Assembly: GCA_030651035.1 (NCBI GenBank)
Contig: JAUSCK010000261.1
Location: 1-48,982 of the forward strand
DNA: 48,982 nt
DNA from: Elusimicrobiota bacterium
Lineage (GTDB): Bacteria > Elusimicrobiota > Elusimicrobia > Elusimicrobiales > UBA9959
Reading direction: 5' to 3'
Each line of letters begins with the position of its first letter. Position 1 is the stretch's first letter. The notes under the pieces were generated by a model. The model was not told the DNA's origin and ran no database searches. It saw nothing but the letters and a program-made list of their open reading frames with translations. Of the stretch, positions 16,442 through 24,338 are shown in pieces. A program made the position numbers and the translations under genes.

Positions 16442-18321
16442 ACCCGGAACCGCGGGAAAGGATCATCGGCGGGCGCTTCCTGGCAGAAGAGGCCGGGGAG
16501 GCGCCCGCGGTGGTTCCATTGCGCCGCGGGACGGATAAAAAAACCGGCAGGCCCTGCAGGATCTACGAGGTCCCGAACGACCTCTCCGGGATCGATCGCC
16601 CCGTGCTCGGCCTTAAGGCGGCGAATCTGCTGAACCTGCGGCATCCCTCGCTTGAAAACCTGCTGGGGCTGGTTGAAAACGGGTCCGGCCCGGGCTCATC
16701 GGTCTACTGGGTTTATGAAGCCGCCGAGGGGAAGTCCTTCCTTGAACTGGCGGAGGAGGGCAGGCCTTTTTCGGAGACGGAGGCGGCGGGTATCGCCGCG
16801 GCCCTGGCCGGGGCTCTTAGAAAACTTCATGGCCCGGGCTACGGTCTTCCCTGTGGCGGGATCTCTCCGCGCAATATTTACCTGACCGCCGCGGGGCGGC
16901 CCGTCCTCGCCGGAATAAAGCCTTTTGAAAGCCGCCCGAGGGATGACGAGGAATACGGCCCGCCGGGGAAGCCGCCGTCGCCGCCGGGGGATATCTACGC
17001 GCTGGGCGCCTCGCTGGCCTTCCTGCTCTCGCATAAACCCCCGTCCGAATTCCGCGCGGAGGGGACCTTTGCCGGCATAAAGCGCTATACCGGATTTTCA
17101 CAGGAATTCTGCGGCATCCTCTCAAAAATGACGGCCGCGGCGCCGGCTGAGCGGTACAAGTCGGCGGAGGAACTGGAAAAGGACCTTGCCGTCCTGATCG
17201 CCGGGAAACCCGCGTCGAAAGCCCGCGGACTGCTGAGGGTCCTGCTTCTTCTTGGTTTGCTGTCCGCGGCCGCCTGGGGCGTCAGTCTGCTTTTTTCAGG
17301 GCACGGAGAAATGGCGGTGCTGAAAGCCGGGAAAGTCGGCTGGGCGGAACCGGGCGGCCTGGAGTTCAGTCCCGACGGGAAACTGCTGGCGCTGGCCGGT
17401 GATACCGGGCTTTATCTCTGGGAAACTAAGAACTGGGAACGTGAGAACACCGGGAGTTTTAACAACAAGCCCGGATATTATACGCGCTCCGTCCGCTTCC
17501 TGCCGGACGGCGCCCTTGTGATCGGTTTCTCGACCGGCGAGGGCGTTTCCGAACTGAGCTTTGTTTCCGCGGGCGACCGGGAGGTGCGGTGGCAGCTGCC
17601 CCTGGAGAAAACACTGGATTCCGTGGCCGTAAGCCCGAACGGGAACCTGATAGCCGCGGCCATGAATAAGTACGACAAGGAGGAAGAGCGCAGTGCGGGC
17701 GGCGAGATAATATTGTTTGACGCCGCCGGGCGGGTGGTGCAGAAGCCGGCGCTGTCCGGCGGCCCGGTCTTTTCGCTGAATTTTACGGAGGATGGCGGGT
17801 TCCTTATCTACAAGGATTATTTCTGGGACGAAGCCGCCAAGGCGCACAACCTCGGGCGCGTCATGCGCAGGTACATCGGGAGCAATTCCGAGGAAGTCCT
17901 CGTCAAGGACAGGCCGGGCTTCGGGTCGGGGCTTTTTTCATACAGCCCCGCCGGTTTCCTGGTGCTGCCGGAGGGCAAGCAGGAGATCTTAGACGTAACG
18001 GATCTCTCCGGCAAGCGGCTGGCCAGGCTTAATGAGGATGCCGGCCAGGAGGAGTACCGCTATCTGATCTCGGCTGAAGGCGCGTTCAGCCGGGACGGGA
18101 ATCTCTTCGCCGCGCACTTCACAAGCAGGAATAAATTGTACGTCCGCCTGTTCAGCACGGCCTCGTGGAAGCTGATAAAAACTTTCAGGCTGGGCAGCTG
18201 GGACAAGGGCGGGGTCGCCGGCCTCGCCTTCGACCCCGCCGGGAGGATCCTGGCGGCCGCGCAGGGCAACGCGTTCGGTTCCAAGGTGTATATTTTCAGC
18301 CTCGAAGGCCTTGACCGGTGA
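16438..18321 (+). CDS. Transmembrane pseudokinase with beta-propeller-like domain
   Basis: 627 aa in three parts. Residues about 10-255 have a protein-kinase fold: the catalytic loop reads CGGISPRNIYL (139-149) where active kinases have HxDxxPxN, so His is Cys and the catalytic Asp is Gly; the DFG position (LAGIK) has no Asp and the strand-3 lysine is absent. A transmembrane helix spans about 264-286. The remaining 340 residues are WD40/propeller-like, with repeats such as LEFSPDGKLLALAGDTGLYLW and VAVSPNGNLIAAAM. The topology implies a cytoplasmic pseudokinase and an external propeller. It overlaps both neighbours by about four bases. Likely a sensor or scaffold, not an active kinase. Confidence 0.85.
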   Translation: MNPEPRERIIGGRFLAEEAGEAPAVVPLRRGTDKKTGRPCRIYEVPNDLSGIDRPVLGLKAANLLNLRHPSLENLLGLVENGSGPGSSVYWVYEAAEGKSFLELAEEGRPFSETEAAGIAAALAGALRKLHGPGYGLPCGGISPRNIYLTAAGRPVLAGIKPFESRPRDDEEYGPPGKPPSPPGDIYALGASLAFLLSHKPPSEFRAEGTFAGIKRYTGFSQEFCGILSKMTAAAPAERYKSAEELEKDLAVLIAGKPASKARGLLRVLLLLGLLSAAAWGVSLLFSGHGEMAVLKAGKVGWAEPGGLEFSPDGKLLALAGDTGLYLWETKNWERENTGSFNNKPGYYTRSVRFLPDGALVIGFSTGEGVSELSFVSAGDREVRWQLPLEKTLDSVAVSPNGNLIAAAMNKYDKEEERSAGGEIILFDAAGRVVQKPALSGGPVFSLNFTEDGGFLIYKDYFWDEAAKAHNLGRVMRRYIGSNSEEVLVKDRPGFGSGLFSYSPAGFLVLPEGKQEILDVTDLSGKRLARLNEDAGQEEYRYLISAEGAFSRDGNLFAAHFTSRNKLYVRLFSTASWKLIKTFRLGSWDKGGVAGLAFDPAGRILAAAQGNAFGSKVYIFSLEGLDR

Positions 18322-18332
18322 GGGAACTAAAG

Positions 18333-19643
18333 ATGAACCTGGGAGAACAATATTCAAACCTGTCGCCGGCCGCGCCGTGGCCCGGCGGCGCTGTTTTCAC
18401 GGCGGAGGGGCCGGACGGTAAAAAAGTTTATATCCGCGAAGCCTCCGGCCCGGAGGCCGGGGCGGCGCCGTTCCTTTCACACCCGGGCATGCCGGTGTAT
18501 ATTGAGACCGTTACGGTTTCCGAGGGCGGGGCTGAGAAAAAATTTGTCGTGTATGAATATTTCGAGGGGGAAAGCCTGACCTCGATAATGGAGAAAGGCG
18601 GGAAGTATACCGAGTTCGAGGCGCTCAAGATAGGTTATGAAACAGCCCGGGTCTTGAAATACCTGCACGGCCTGTCCCCCCGCACGGCGCATGGCGCGGT
18701 ATCTCCAGGCGCGGTTTTCCTCGCAAAGGGGGGGCGGATATGCCTTTGCGGCTGCGCGGCTTCCGGCGAGCCCGGCGACGACCTGAAAAAACTGGCCACC
18801 CTGCTGCGCGTTTTGTCCAAAGCCCCTAAAGGCGGACCTTTTTCCACCGGCTATTTAAAGATCGCGGAATGTCTGGAACTCCCGGGCGCGGATGCCGGGT
18901 ATGCCCTCCAGATAATGGAGTCCATGGCAGCCTCGCCCATATTCCAGCCGATGGCGCCAGCGGATATGACCGCGCGGAAGAAACTGTCGCGGTACGCCTG
19001 GTCGGCCGCCGCGGTAGTTTTCGTGATAGTCTTTATTGCCGCGCTCAAGGTCCGTTTTGAAGTCTGGCCGGAAATGCGGGCCAGGCTCAATATAAGCCGG
19101 GCCACTAAATTAGCGCAGGATTTTCCCTGTACCTTGGTCCCGGTGCCGGAGTCCAATCCGGCTTTAGGCAGGAACCTTGTCTTCAACCCCGGGCTTGAGG
19201 GCCCCTGCGGCTGGCAGGCCTACGGCGGCTTTAAGCGCAGTATGATCGCGCGTGGAAGCTCTCATGGAGGGATATATTACTTTACGGAGAAAGGAACTGA
19301 AGGCTCTATTTATCAGGATGTGGACATCTCGCAATTTACAACCAGAATAGCCCGCGGGGGCTGCAAGGTGAAATTTTCCGGCTACCTGCGCGCCGAAGGC
19401 CGGGGCCGTGACGGCGAGCCTTACCTTTACGGCTACGCCATGCGCGCCGAGGGCGATTATACCTACCTGAGCGATTTCGAACCGGTCAGTTCCAATAAAT
19501 GGACCCTGGCTTCGAGCGAATGGCCGCTGCCGGCAGGCGCCAAAAAAATCAGGATCTTTCTCCAGGCTTCTTCATACAGTGGCACCTTTTTCCACAAAAA
19601 AGCCAATTTCGACGACCTCTCAGTAGAAGTCAACTGCCCCTGA
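18333..19643 (+). CDS. Second transmembrane pseudokinase, with beta-sandwich-like tail
   Basis: 436 aa, same plan as the previous gene. Residues about 10-205 are kinase-like but degenerate: HGAVSPGAVFL (120-130) in place of HGDxSPxNxxL loses both Asp and Asn, and the DFG site is CLCG. One transmembrane helix lies at about 221-239. The outer part (about 280-436) opens NLVFNPGLEG...GWQAYGGF and ends FDDLSVEVN, the pattern of CBM4/9-type beta-sandwich carbohydrate-binding modules. A GTG at 18318 overlaps the previous stop (GTGA) and is an alternative start. It is the last gene of the eight-gene operon, and an 8-bp hairpin (19638-19663) overlaps its stop codon without a T-run. Confidence 0.82.
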   Translation: MNLGEQYSNLSPAAPWPGGAVFTAEGPDGKKVYIREASGPEAGAAPFLSHPGMPVYIETVTVSEGGAEKKFVVYEYFEGESLTSIMEKGGKYTEFEALKIGYETARVLKYLHGLSPRTAHGAVSPGAVFLAKGGRICLCGCAASGEPGDDLKKLATLLRVLSKAPKGGPFSTGYLKIAECLELPGADAGYALQIMESMAASPIFQPMAPADMTARKKLSRYAWSAAAVVFVIVFIAALKVRFEVWPEMRARLNISRATKLAQDFPCTLVPVPESNPALGRNLVFNPGLEGPCGWQAYGGFKRSMIARGSSHGGIYYFTEKGTEGSIYQDVDISQFTTRIARGGCKVKFSGYLRAEGRGRDGEPYLYGYAMRAEGDYTYLSDFEPVSSNKWTLASSEWPLPAGAKKIRIFLQASSYSGTFFHKKANFDDLSVEVNCP

Positions 19644-19712
19644 AAGTTGCCCCCTTTTCAGGGTGGCTTGGCCGTTTTAGGCGCATAGCGCTTGTTACGG
19701 CATCAGGTATAG

Positions 19713-19745
19713 CCTTGACAAGTCAAGATATTCGCTTATAATATT
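19713..19745 (+). promoter_or_regulatory. Promoter with CTTGAC-GTCAAG dyad, upstream of the pilin-like gene
   Basis: TTGACA (19715-19720), 16-base spacer, TATAAT (19737-19742). The inverted repeat CTTGAC-AA-GTCAAG covers the -35. A near-identical copy lies at 20436-20468 before the C11 protease gene. The mRNA would have a leader of about 70 bases. Confidence 0.8.
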
Positions 19746-19816
19746 AGTAGCGCCGCCTGTGCTCCGATGAAGTCCTGTCTGGTGCCGGACGTCGTCAGGC
19801 TGGCGGGGGAATTATT

Positions 19817-20365
19817 ATGAGTATATTCATGCCATCTTCAAATTGCCTGAAACCGGCCCGGGTTAAGAGGGCGGGAGAAATAAAAAACAGTAAAAGTGGT
19901 TTTACGCTTATAGAGCTGCTTGTCGTGGTGCTTGTAATCGGCATACTTGCCTCGGTAGGCACGCCGCTCTATTTCAAGACCGTAGAGATCTCAAGGGCCA
20001 GGAACGCGGTGTCGGTTGGCAACCTGCTTGCCGCCGGCCACCGCATGTTCAAGATAGACAATCCGGGCATTGCTTTGAGCGGGAAGCTCGAGAATATCTG
20101 TAACAACGGCGGAGCCTGTGCCCTGACAGACCTGACCGCCTGCCGGCTGATACGCTGCAAATACGTGGCGCAGCGGGAGTGGGACACGGGCGCGTATGAC
20201 TTTTTCCTCGCTAATGGCCCGATCGTCCTTGCTACTACCGCGCGCAAGTACGGTGCCTACCCCGGCACAACGGAGATTCCTTACGGTATATGGGGGTATG
20301 GTTTCACTCCTTCAGGCAGATGCCAGAGTTACAGCGGAGCTCCGAGGGTGTTTGAGTGCAACTAA
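19817..20365 (+). CDS. Type IV prepilin-like protein
   Basis: 182 aa with a class III prepilin signal: G28 followed by FTLIELLVVVLVIGILASVG, cleavage expected before F29, with Glu at mature position 5 (E33). The cytoplasmic leader is unusually long (28 residues against 6-10 usually) and basic (KPARVKRAGEIKNSKSG); a shorter start at the ATG at 19829 is possible but would still give 24 residues. The mature body has four cysteines arranged in two likely pairs (CNNGGAC, CRLIRCKY) and a C-terminal RCQSYSG...FECN loop like a pilin D-region. No pilus assembly genes are adjacent, so it is an orphan minor pilin or pseudopilin. A strong promoter of its own lies upstream. Confidence 0.88.
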   Translation: MSIFMPSSNCLKPARVKRAGEIKNSKSGFTLIELLVVVLVIGILASVGTPLYFKTVEISRARNAVSVGNLLAAGHRMFKIDNPGIALSGKLENICNNGGACALTDLTACRLIRCKYVAQREWDTGAYDFFLANGPIVLATTARKYGAYPGTTEIPYGIWGYGFTPSGRCQSYSGAPRVFECN

Positions 20366-20435
20366 CAACCCGAAGGGAAAAAGTGCCGCCTTTCGCCCCC
20401 TATTAAAAGGAGCCTGCCCCCTGTTTTGGGGGCGG

Positions 20436-20468
20436 CCTTGACAAGTCAAGAGATTCGCTTATAATATT
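20436..20468 (+). promoter_or_regulatory. Second copy of the dyad promoter, upstream of the C11 protease gene
   Basis: TTGACA (20438-20443), 16-base spacer, TATAAT (20460-20465). From CCTTGACA to TATAATATT the sequence equals the copy at 19713 except for one base (G for T at 20451-20452). The dyad CTTGAC-AA-GTCAAG is retained. Confidence 0.8.
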
Positions 20469-20577
20469 GGAGGCCGTCGATACCTCCGGTTTTTTATGTG
20501 GCATAGGACTAAAGACCTATTGGCTTATGGGGCTTAGTGCCTTTGATTAAAGTCAGGCCATGGGCTAAAATATTGAT
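20469..20577 (+). promoter_or_regulatory. Leader region with short imperfect repeats before the C11 protease gene
   Basis: After the promoter the leader carries two imperfect ~22-base units, ATAGGACTAAAGACCTATTG (20503-20522) and TTATGGGGCTTAGTGCCTTT (20525-20544). The first can form a 5-bp hairpin (ATAGG/CCTAT). I see no match to a riboswitch class that I know; the role is unclear. Confidence 0.35.
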
Positions 20578-21876
20578 ATGAAACGTGCGATCTTAACTTT
20601 AGCGGTCCTGGCCGCGATGTCCATGGGCTTAAAAGCCCAGGACGTTTCCTTTGACAGCCTGATGTCGAACCTGCCCAGCCCCGCCGCTTCCCCGGCGGCA
20701 ACCGCCCCCGCCCCTGTTGCCGCGGTGCCGCAGCCCGCTCCTGCCGCCGGGCGCGAATGGCTGGTGCTGGTTTTCATAAACGGGGTCAACGACCTGGGCA
20801 TACTGGGTTACGCGAACAACGATATAAACGAAATGGAGGCCGTAGGCTCCTCCGACAAGCTGGCCGTGGTGGTGGAATACGGCATCCTAGGCATAGACGA
20901 CATTTACGGCCGCAACCTGCAGTTCCCGCGCGGTTCAAAGACCCTGCACATCATGCGGGACGCGGACACCATGAAGATAACTTCCCCTGTTATCTCTACT
21001 ACTAACTACGCCGACATGGGCAGCGAGGCGAACCTGGTGCGCTTCGTGAAGCGCGGCATACGCAGCTTCCCGGCAAAAAAAACCGCCGTCATACTCTGGA
21101 ACCACGGCTCAGGCCGCCTGGGCATCTCCTATGACGATGTCAGCAAGAATTCCATGGAAGTCGACAAGTTGGGCGCGGCGCTGGCGCAGATAAAGAAGGC
21201 CCTGGGGGGCCGCAAGATAGATGTTTTCGCCACCGACGCCTGCCTCATGCAGATGGCCAGCGTGGCCTATGAATTCAGGGACTCCGCCGAGGTTATAGTG
21301 GGCTCGGAAGAGAATATCCCCGGAGAAGGCTATCCGTATACCGCTATTTTGAACCAGCTCTCGGCCGACACCGGCATGGGCGCGGAGGCGCTTGGCCGGG
21401 TAATGGTGGACGCCTACGGCGCCAGCTACGGTTCGGACGCCACGCTTTCCGCTATCAGGACTTCGGCCCTGCCCGGTTTCGTCAGGGCGCTGAACAACTG
21501 GGTGGCGGCGGTAAAAACTGACCAGCCCGCTTTCGCGGCCGCTTCGGCCGCCGCGCTGGTGAATTCCACCTCCCGCTTCTCCCAGAAGGAATCAAAAGAC
21601 CTTGTAGATTATACCGAGAGGGTGGAAGCCCGCCTGGCCGCCAGCCAGCCGGTAAAAAACACCGGCGCGGCTTTAAGGGGTTATATCTCGACCAACCTGG
21701 TGATACGCAACGCGGCAAAGCCCGCAAACCAGAAAGTCTACACGCAGGCGAAGGGCCTGGCCATATATATACCCGATTCGCAGTATAATTCAGCCAACTA
21801 TGAGAAGCTGGCCTTCGCGGGCGCTTCGCTGTGGGATGATTTCCTGCTGGACATGATGAGAGAGAGGCTTAAGTGA
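20578..21876 (+). CDS. Secreted clostripain-family (C11) cysteine peptidase
   Basis: 432 aa with a Sec signal peptide (about 1-20, cleavage near LKAQ) and a Pro/Ala-rich linker (33-57). The C11 catalytic pair is visible: His176 in LWNHGSGRLG and Cys222 in ATDACLMQM, with the substrate-pocket Asp-rich segment VGSEENIPGEGYPY following. Clostripain cleaves after Arg and is Ca-dependent and self-processing; whether that holds here is unknown. It starts a three-gene run (two-base gap, then a four-base overlap) ending in a terminator at 24288-24316, with two more secreted proteins. A strong promoter copy sits 113 bases upstream. Confidence 0.92.
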   Translation: MKRAILTLAVLAAMSMGLKAQDVSFDSLMSNLPSPAASPAATAPAPVAAVPQPAPAAGREWLVLVFINGVNDLGILGYANNDINEMEAVGSSDKLAVVVEYGILGIDDIYGRNLQFPRGSKTLHIMRDADTMKITSPVISTTNYADMGSEANLVRFVKRGIRSFPAKKTAVILWNHGSGRLGISYDDVSKNSMEVDKLGAALAQIKKALGGRKIDVFATDACLMQMASVAYEFRDSAEVIVGSEENIPGEGYPYTAILNQLSADTGMGAEALGRVMVDAYGASYGSDATLSAIRTSALPGFVRALNNWVAAVKTDQPAFAAASAAALVNSTSRFSQKESKDLVDYTERVEARLAASQPVKNTGAALRGYISTNLVIRNAAKPANQKVYTQAKGLAIYIPDSQYNSANYEKLAFAGASLWDDFLLDMMRERLK

Positions 21877-21877
21877 T

Positions 21878-23680
21878 ATGACTTCCGAGACCGCCAAGGC
21901 TATGCCAGTGCCGCACAAGAGCTATGCTCATCAAGCGGCCAAGATACTGCGCCTGGCCGCCATAGCGGCGGGGCTGCTTATTTGCGGTCTTGACGCCAGC
22001 GCGGCCGCCCCGGCGTGGAGCGCCCCGGAACGCCTGTCCGCCTATGAAATAGCCATCGCAAGCGGCGACCCGGCCGGCGCCGCGGCTTTCCTGAAGGACG
22101 GCGAAGCGCGCGAGCTGGCCGAGGCCGACGCTCAGAAATGCGCCGCCCTGCTGGGAAAGGCCGAGGCCCTGAAGGACTTGAAGGATTTGCTGGCCATGCC
22201 CTGGGAGGATTCCCAGGTTAATAAACTCAACCAGTCGCTTATGATAAGGATAGACATAGACAGGCCTTTATCGAAAATGGGCGTAGGCCCTGGGCCGGAA
22301 AAGCTGCTTGTCTGGCTGGCCAAATTTCAGCCGTCTTACCCGGCTGGTAAAACAGCCGTGGTTAAAAAAGCCATAAGGCAGTGGGAAGTGGTTTTCGGTA
22401 CGATGACGGATACCCGCTCTTTTGGCTGGGACCAGGCCGACATGCGCTCCGGACAGGCCGTGACCGTCACCAAAGCCGCCTGGCAGGCCATGGTGATACG
22501 CGAGCGCAACGCTGTGATAGAGAAGATGATCAAGGCCGATCCTAAATTCCTGATCTATAACGACGAGAGGCTGGCCGCGCTCAAAAACGACATGGCGGTG
22601 GACGTGGCGGTGCGGACCGTTATAAATTCCGGCGCGCTCACCCCCGCGCAGGTGTCGCGGCTTTCCGGCAAAACCTTCACCGAGCAGGCCTACCTGCTGG
22701 GCAATATGTTCGACAACAGCAATGTGGCCGTGAGCCCTGAGCTGAAGGCTAAAATAAACTCGGCCCGCGGCACGCTGCCGCAGGAGGTGCTTCAAACGCA
22801 GCACCGCGAACTCCTGGGCGGCATGCTCAACACAGCGGTGGCCAAAGAGCTGACCGGCACAAAAGCCGGCGACAAGGCGCTGGCCGCCTTCCCCGGCGGG
22901 CTGAGGATAACAGTGGCGCCCCTGAGCGAGGGCTATTCGCGCTACGACGCGGCCACCGGCTCCATAGTACTTGATTCCGAAACCATACAGCAGTATATGC
23001 GCCTGAAGGGCTACACCTCCGCCTCGCTGATGACCAACCCGGCGCAGGTGGCCGAGATAGCCAAGTATATGTCGCCGGCGGTGGTTTATGAGTCCGCCCA
23101 CAAGATGCAGGCCGACTGGGCCGCCAGGCGCGGCGTGTACAAGCCGCATGTGCAGGAAGATGAGATAGAGGCGATGTCGCTGGAAGGTCTTTACACCACA
23201 GAAAAAATAAGGAAAGACGTGGCTTTTAAGGGAATATTTGACAGCAGTCGTGATTACTCGCCATACGCTTCCAAGCGTGTAGCCATTGCCACTAAATACG
23301 AAAAAAGCGGTTCGAAAGCCTTTGCCACCACAGTAAGCCAGCTTTACTTCCCCGGACTTCCATCGCTGGTCGCCGCTTCTTCGCAGGTCCTGTGCGCCGT
23401 GACCGAAGAGCTGGACCGCCGCGCTGCCCTGCCGGCAGCCGAGAAGGCCTCTTTAGCGTCTAACGGCCTCAACCTGGAAGAGGCTCTTGAGATGTCGCCC
23501 GAGGAACTGGCCGGCTCGGCCGGAGAAATACAGACCCCCGTTCTTGTTAAAATACAGGGAGATCTTTCCAACCTGGGCGCCTACAAGATCCGCTACATCG
23601 CCTCGGAAATGGAAGGCAGCAGAGCTCTTAAATCTTTGAAGGCAGGAGCGCCTAAAACCGGCGCGTCTGAAGCGATATGA
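21878..23680 (+). CDS. Secreted protein of unknown function, in C11 protease operon
   Basis: 600 aa. A hydrophobic segment at about 24-45 (ILRLAAIAAGLLICGLDASAAA) looks like a signal peptide or anchor behind a long basic N-region; a later ATG (MPVPHKS) would give a more normal signal. The mature part is helical, rich in Ala/Lys, with no family I recognise. It contains LDSETIQQYMRLKGY, VYESAHKMQADWAARRG and DEIEAMSLEGLYTTEKI; the last pair looks like an enzyme-like helix with His/Glu, but no HExxH is present. It begins one base after the C11 peptidase, so it may be its partner or substrate (inference from context). Confidence 0.72.
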   Translation: MTSETAKAMPVPHKSYAHQAAKILRLAAIAAGLLICGLDASAAAPAWSAPERLSAYEIAIASGDPAGAAAFLKDGEARELAEADAQKCAALLGKAEALKDLKDLLAMPWEDSQVNKLNQSLMIRIDIDRPLSKMGVGPGPEKLLVWLAKFQPSYPAGKTAVVKKAIRQWEVVFGTMTDTRSFGWDQADMRSGQAVTVTKAAWQAMVIRERNAVIEKMIKADPKFLIYNDERLAALKNDMAVDVAVRTVINSGALTPAQVSRLSGKTFTEQAYLLGNMFDNSNVAVSPELKAKINSARGTLPQEVLQTQHRELLGGMLNTAVAKELTGTKAGDKALAAFPGGLRITVAPLSEGYSRYDAATGSIVLDSETIQQYMRLKGYTSASLMTNPAQVAEIAKYMSPAVVYESAHKMQADWAARRGVYKPHVQEDEIEAMSLEGLYTTEKIRKDVAFKGIFDSSRDYSPYASKRVAIATKYEKSGSKAFATTVSQLYFPGLPSLVAASSQVLCAVTEELDRRAALPAAEKASLASNGLNLEEALEMSPEELAGSAGEIQTPVLVKIQGDLSNLGAYKIRYIASEMEGSRALKSLKAGAPKTGASEAI

Positions 23681-24267
23681 AGAACATAATCCTGGCTGTG
23701 TCTATGCTTTCCCTTATGGCCGCCTCGGCCTGCGCGGGCGCGCAAGCCAAAGCCAAGGGCGTCCAGTTCAAGCTTTACGCCATGGATAATAGTTATTTTT
23801 CATGCAGCATCCCCGTCGACTGGTCGCTGGAGCGCAACCAGGAGAAAGACGAGCAGTACAAGATCTACGAGATACAACTGCTGGCCCCGAAAGCCGAAAA
23901 GGCGCCCACTTCTGTTTTTGTATCTTATTACGCAAAGGATAACGGGGATTTCAACGACTATGAGGATTTTATAAGCCGCAACTCTAAAAATGTTCTGGGT
24001 GAAACCAAGAGTACCCGTGAAACCTATGAACCGCTTAAAAAAATAACGATGGCCGCTCGTAAGGGTTTTGAGTTGTCTAATGAGGTTATGGAATATCTTC
24101 ACCCTGAAAGTAAATCTGATGAGAGTGTGCAGATGAAAGAGAAGATGTATGTTCTGCCGGCTAAAGACGGGTTTTATGTGCTGAAGTTTTCGGCGCAGAA
24201 AACCGCCTTCATCGCCAACCTGCCGATCTTCGAGAAAATAGCCAAGAGCTTCAAAGGTAAACCTTGA
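23677..24267 (+). CDS. Secreted PsbP/DUF1795-like small protein
   Basis: 196 aa with a signal peptide (MKNIILAVSMLSLMAASACAG); the cysteine at residue 19 could be a lipid site but the box (ASAC) is weak. The body fits the PsbP-like/DUF1795 pattern: a beta-rich protein with CSIPVDWSLERN near its start, a central variable part and a C-terminal VLKFSAQKTAFIANLPIFEKIAKSF. Members of that fold are small periplasmic or lumenal proteins of mixed roles. The start overlaps the previous stop by four bases (ATGA). It ends the three-gene C11 protease operon. Confidence 0.72.
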   Translation: MKNIILAVSMLSLMAASACAGAQAKAKGVQFKLYAMDNSYFSCSIPVDWSLERNQEKDEQYKIYEIQLLAPKAEKAPTSVFVSYYAKDNGDFNDYEDFISRNSKNVLGETKSTRETYEPLKKITMAARKGFELSNEVMEYLHPESKSDESVQMKEKMYVLPAKDGFYVLKFSAQKTAFIANLPIFEKIAKSFKGKP

Positions 24268-24287
24268 AATTCCCCGCAGCTTAAAAG

Positions 24288-24317
24288 ACCGTCCGACGTT
24301 AACGGACGGTTTTTTTA
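24288..24317 (+). terminator. Rho-independent terminator of the C11 protease operon
   Basis: ACCGTCCG (24288-24295), seven-base loop, CGGACGGT (24303-24310), then TTTTTT. Confidence 0.92.
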
Positions 24318-24338
24318 TTGATAGCAGTCTTAGCCTTT

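Noticed and set aside
20428-20436. GCCCCC/GGGGGC hairpin at 20416-20433 as terminator of the pilin gene
   Set aside because: The stem is sound but no T-run follows; the next bases are the promoter of the C11 gene.
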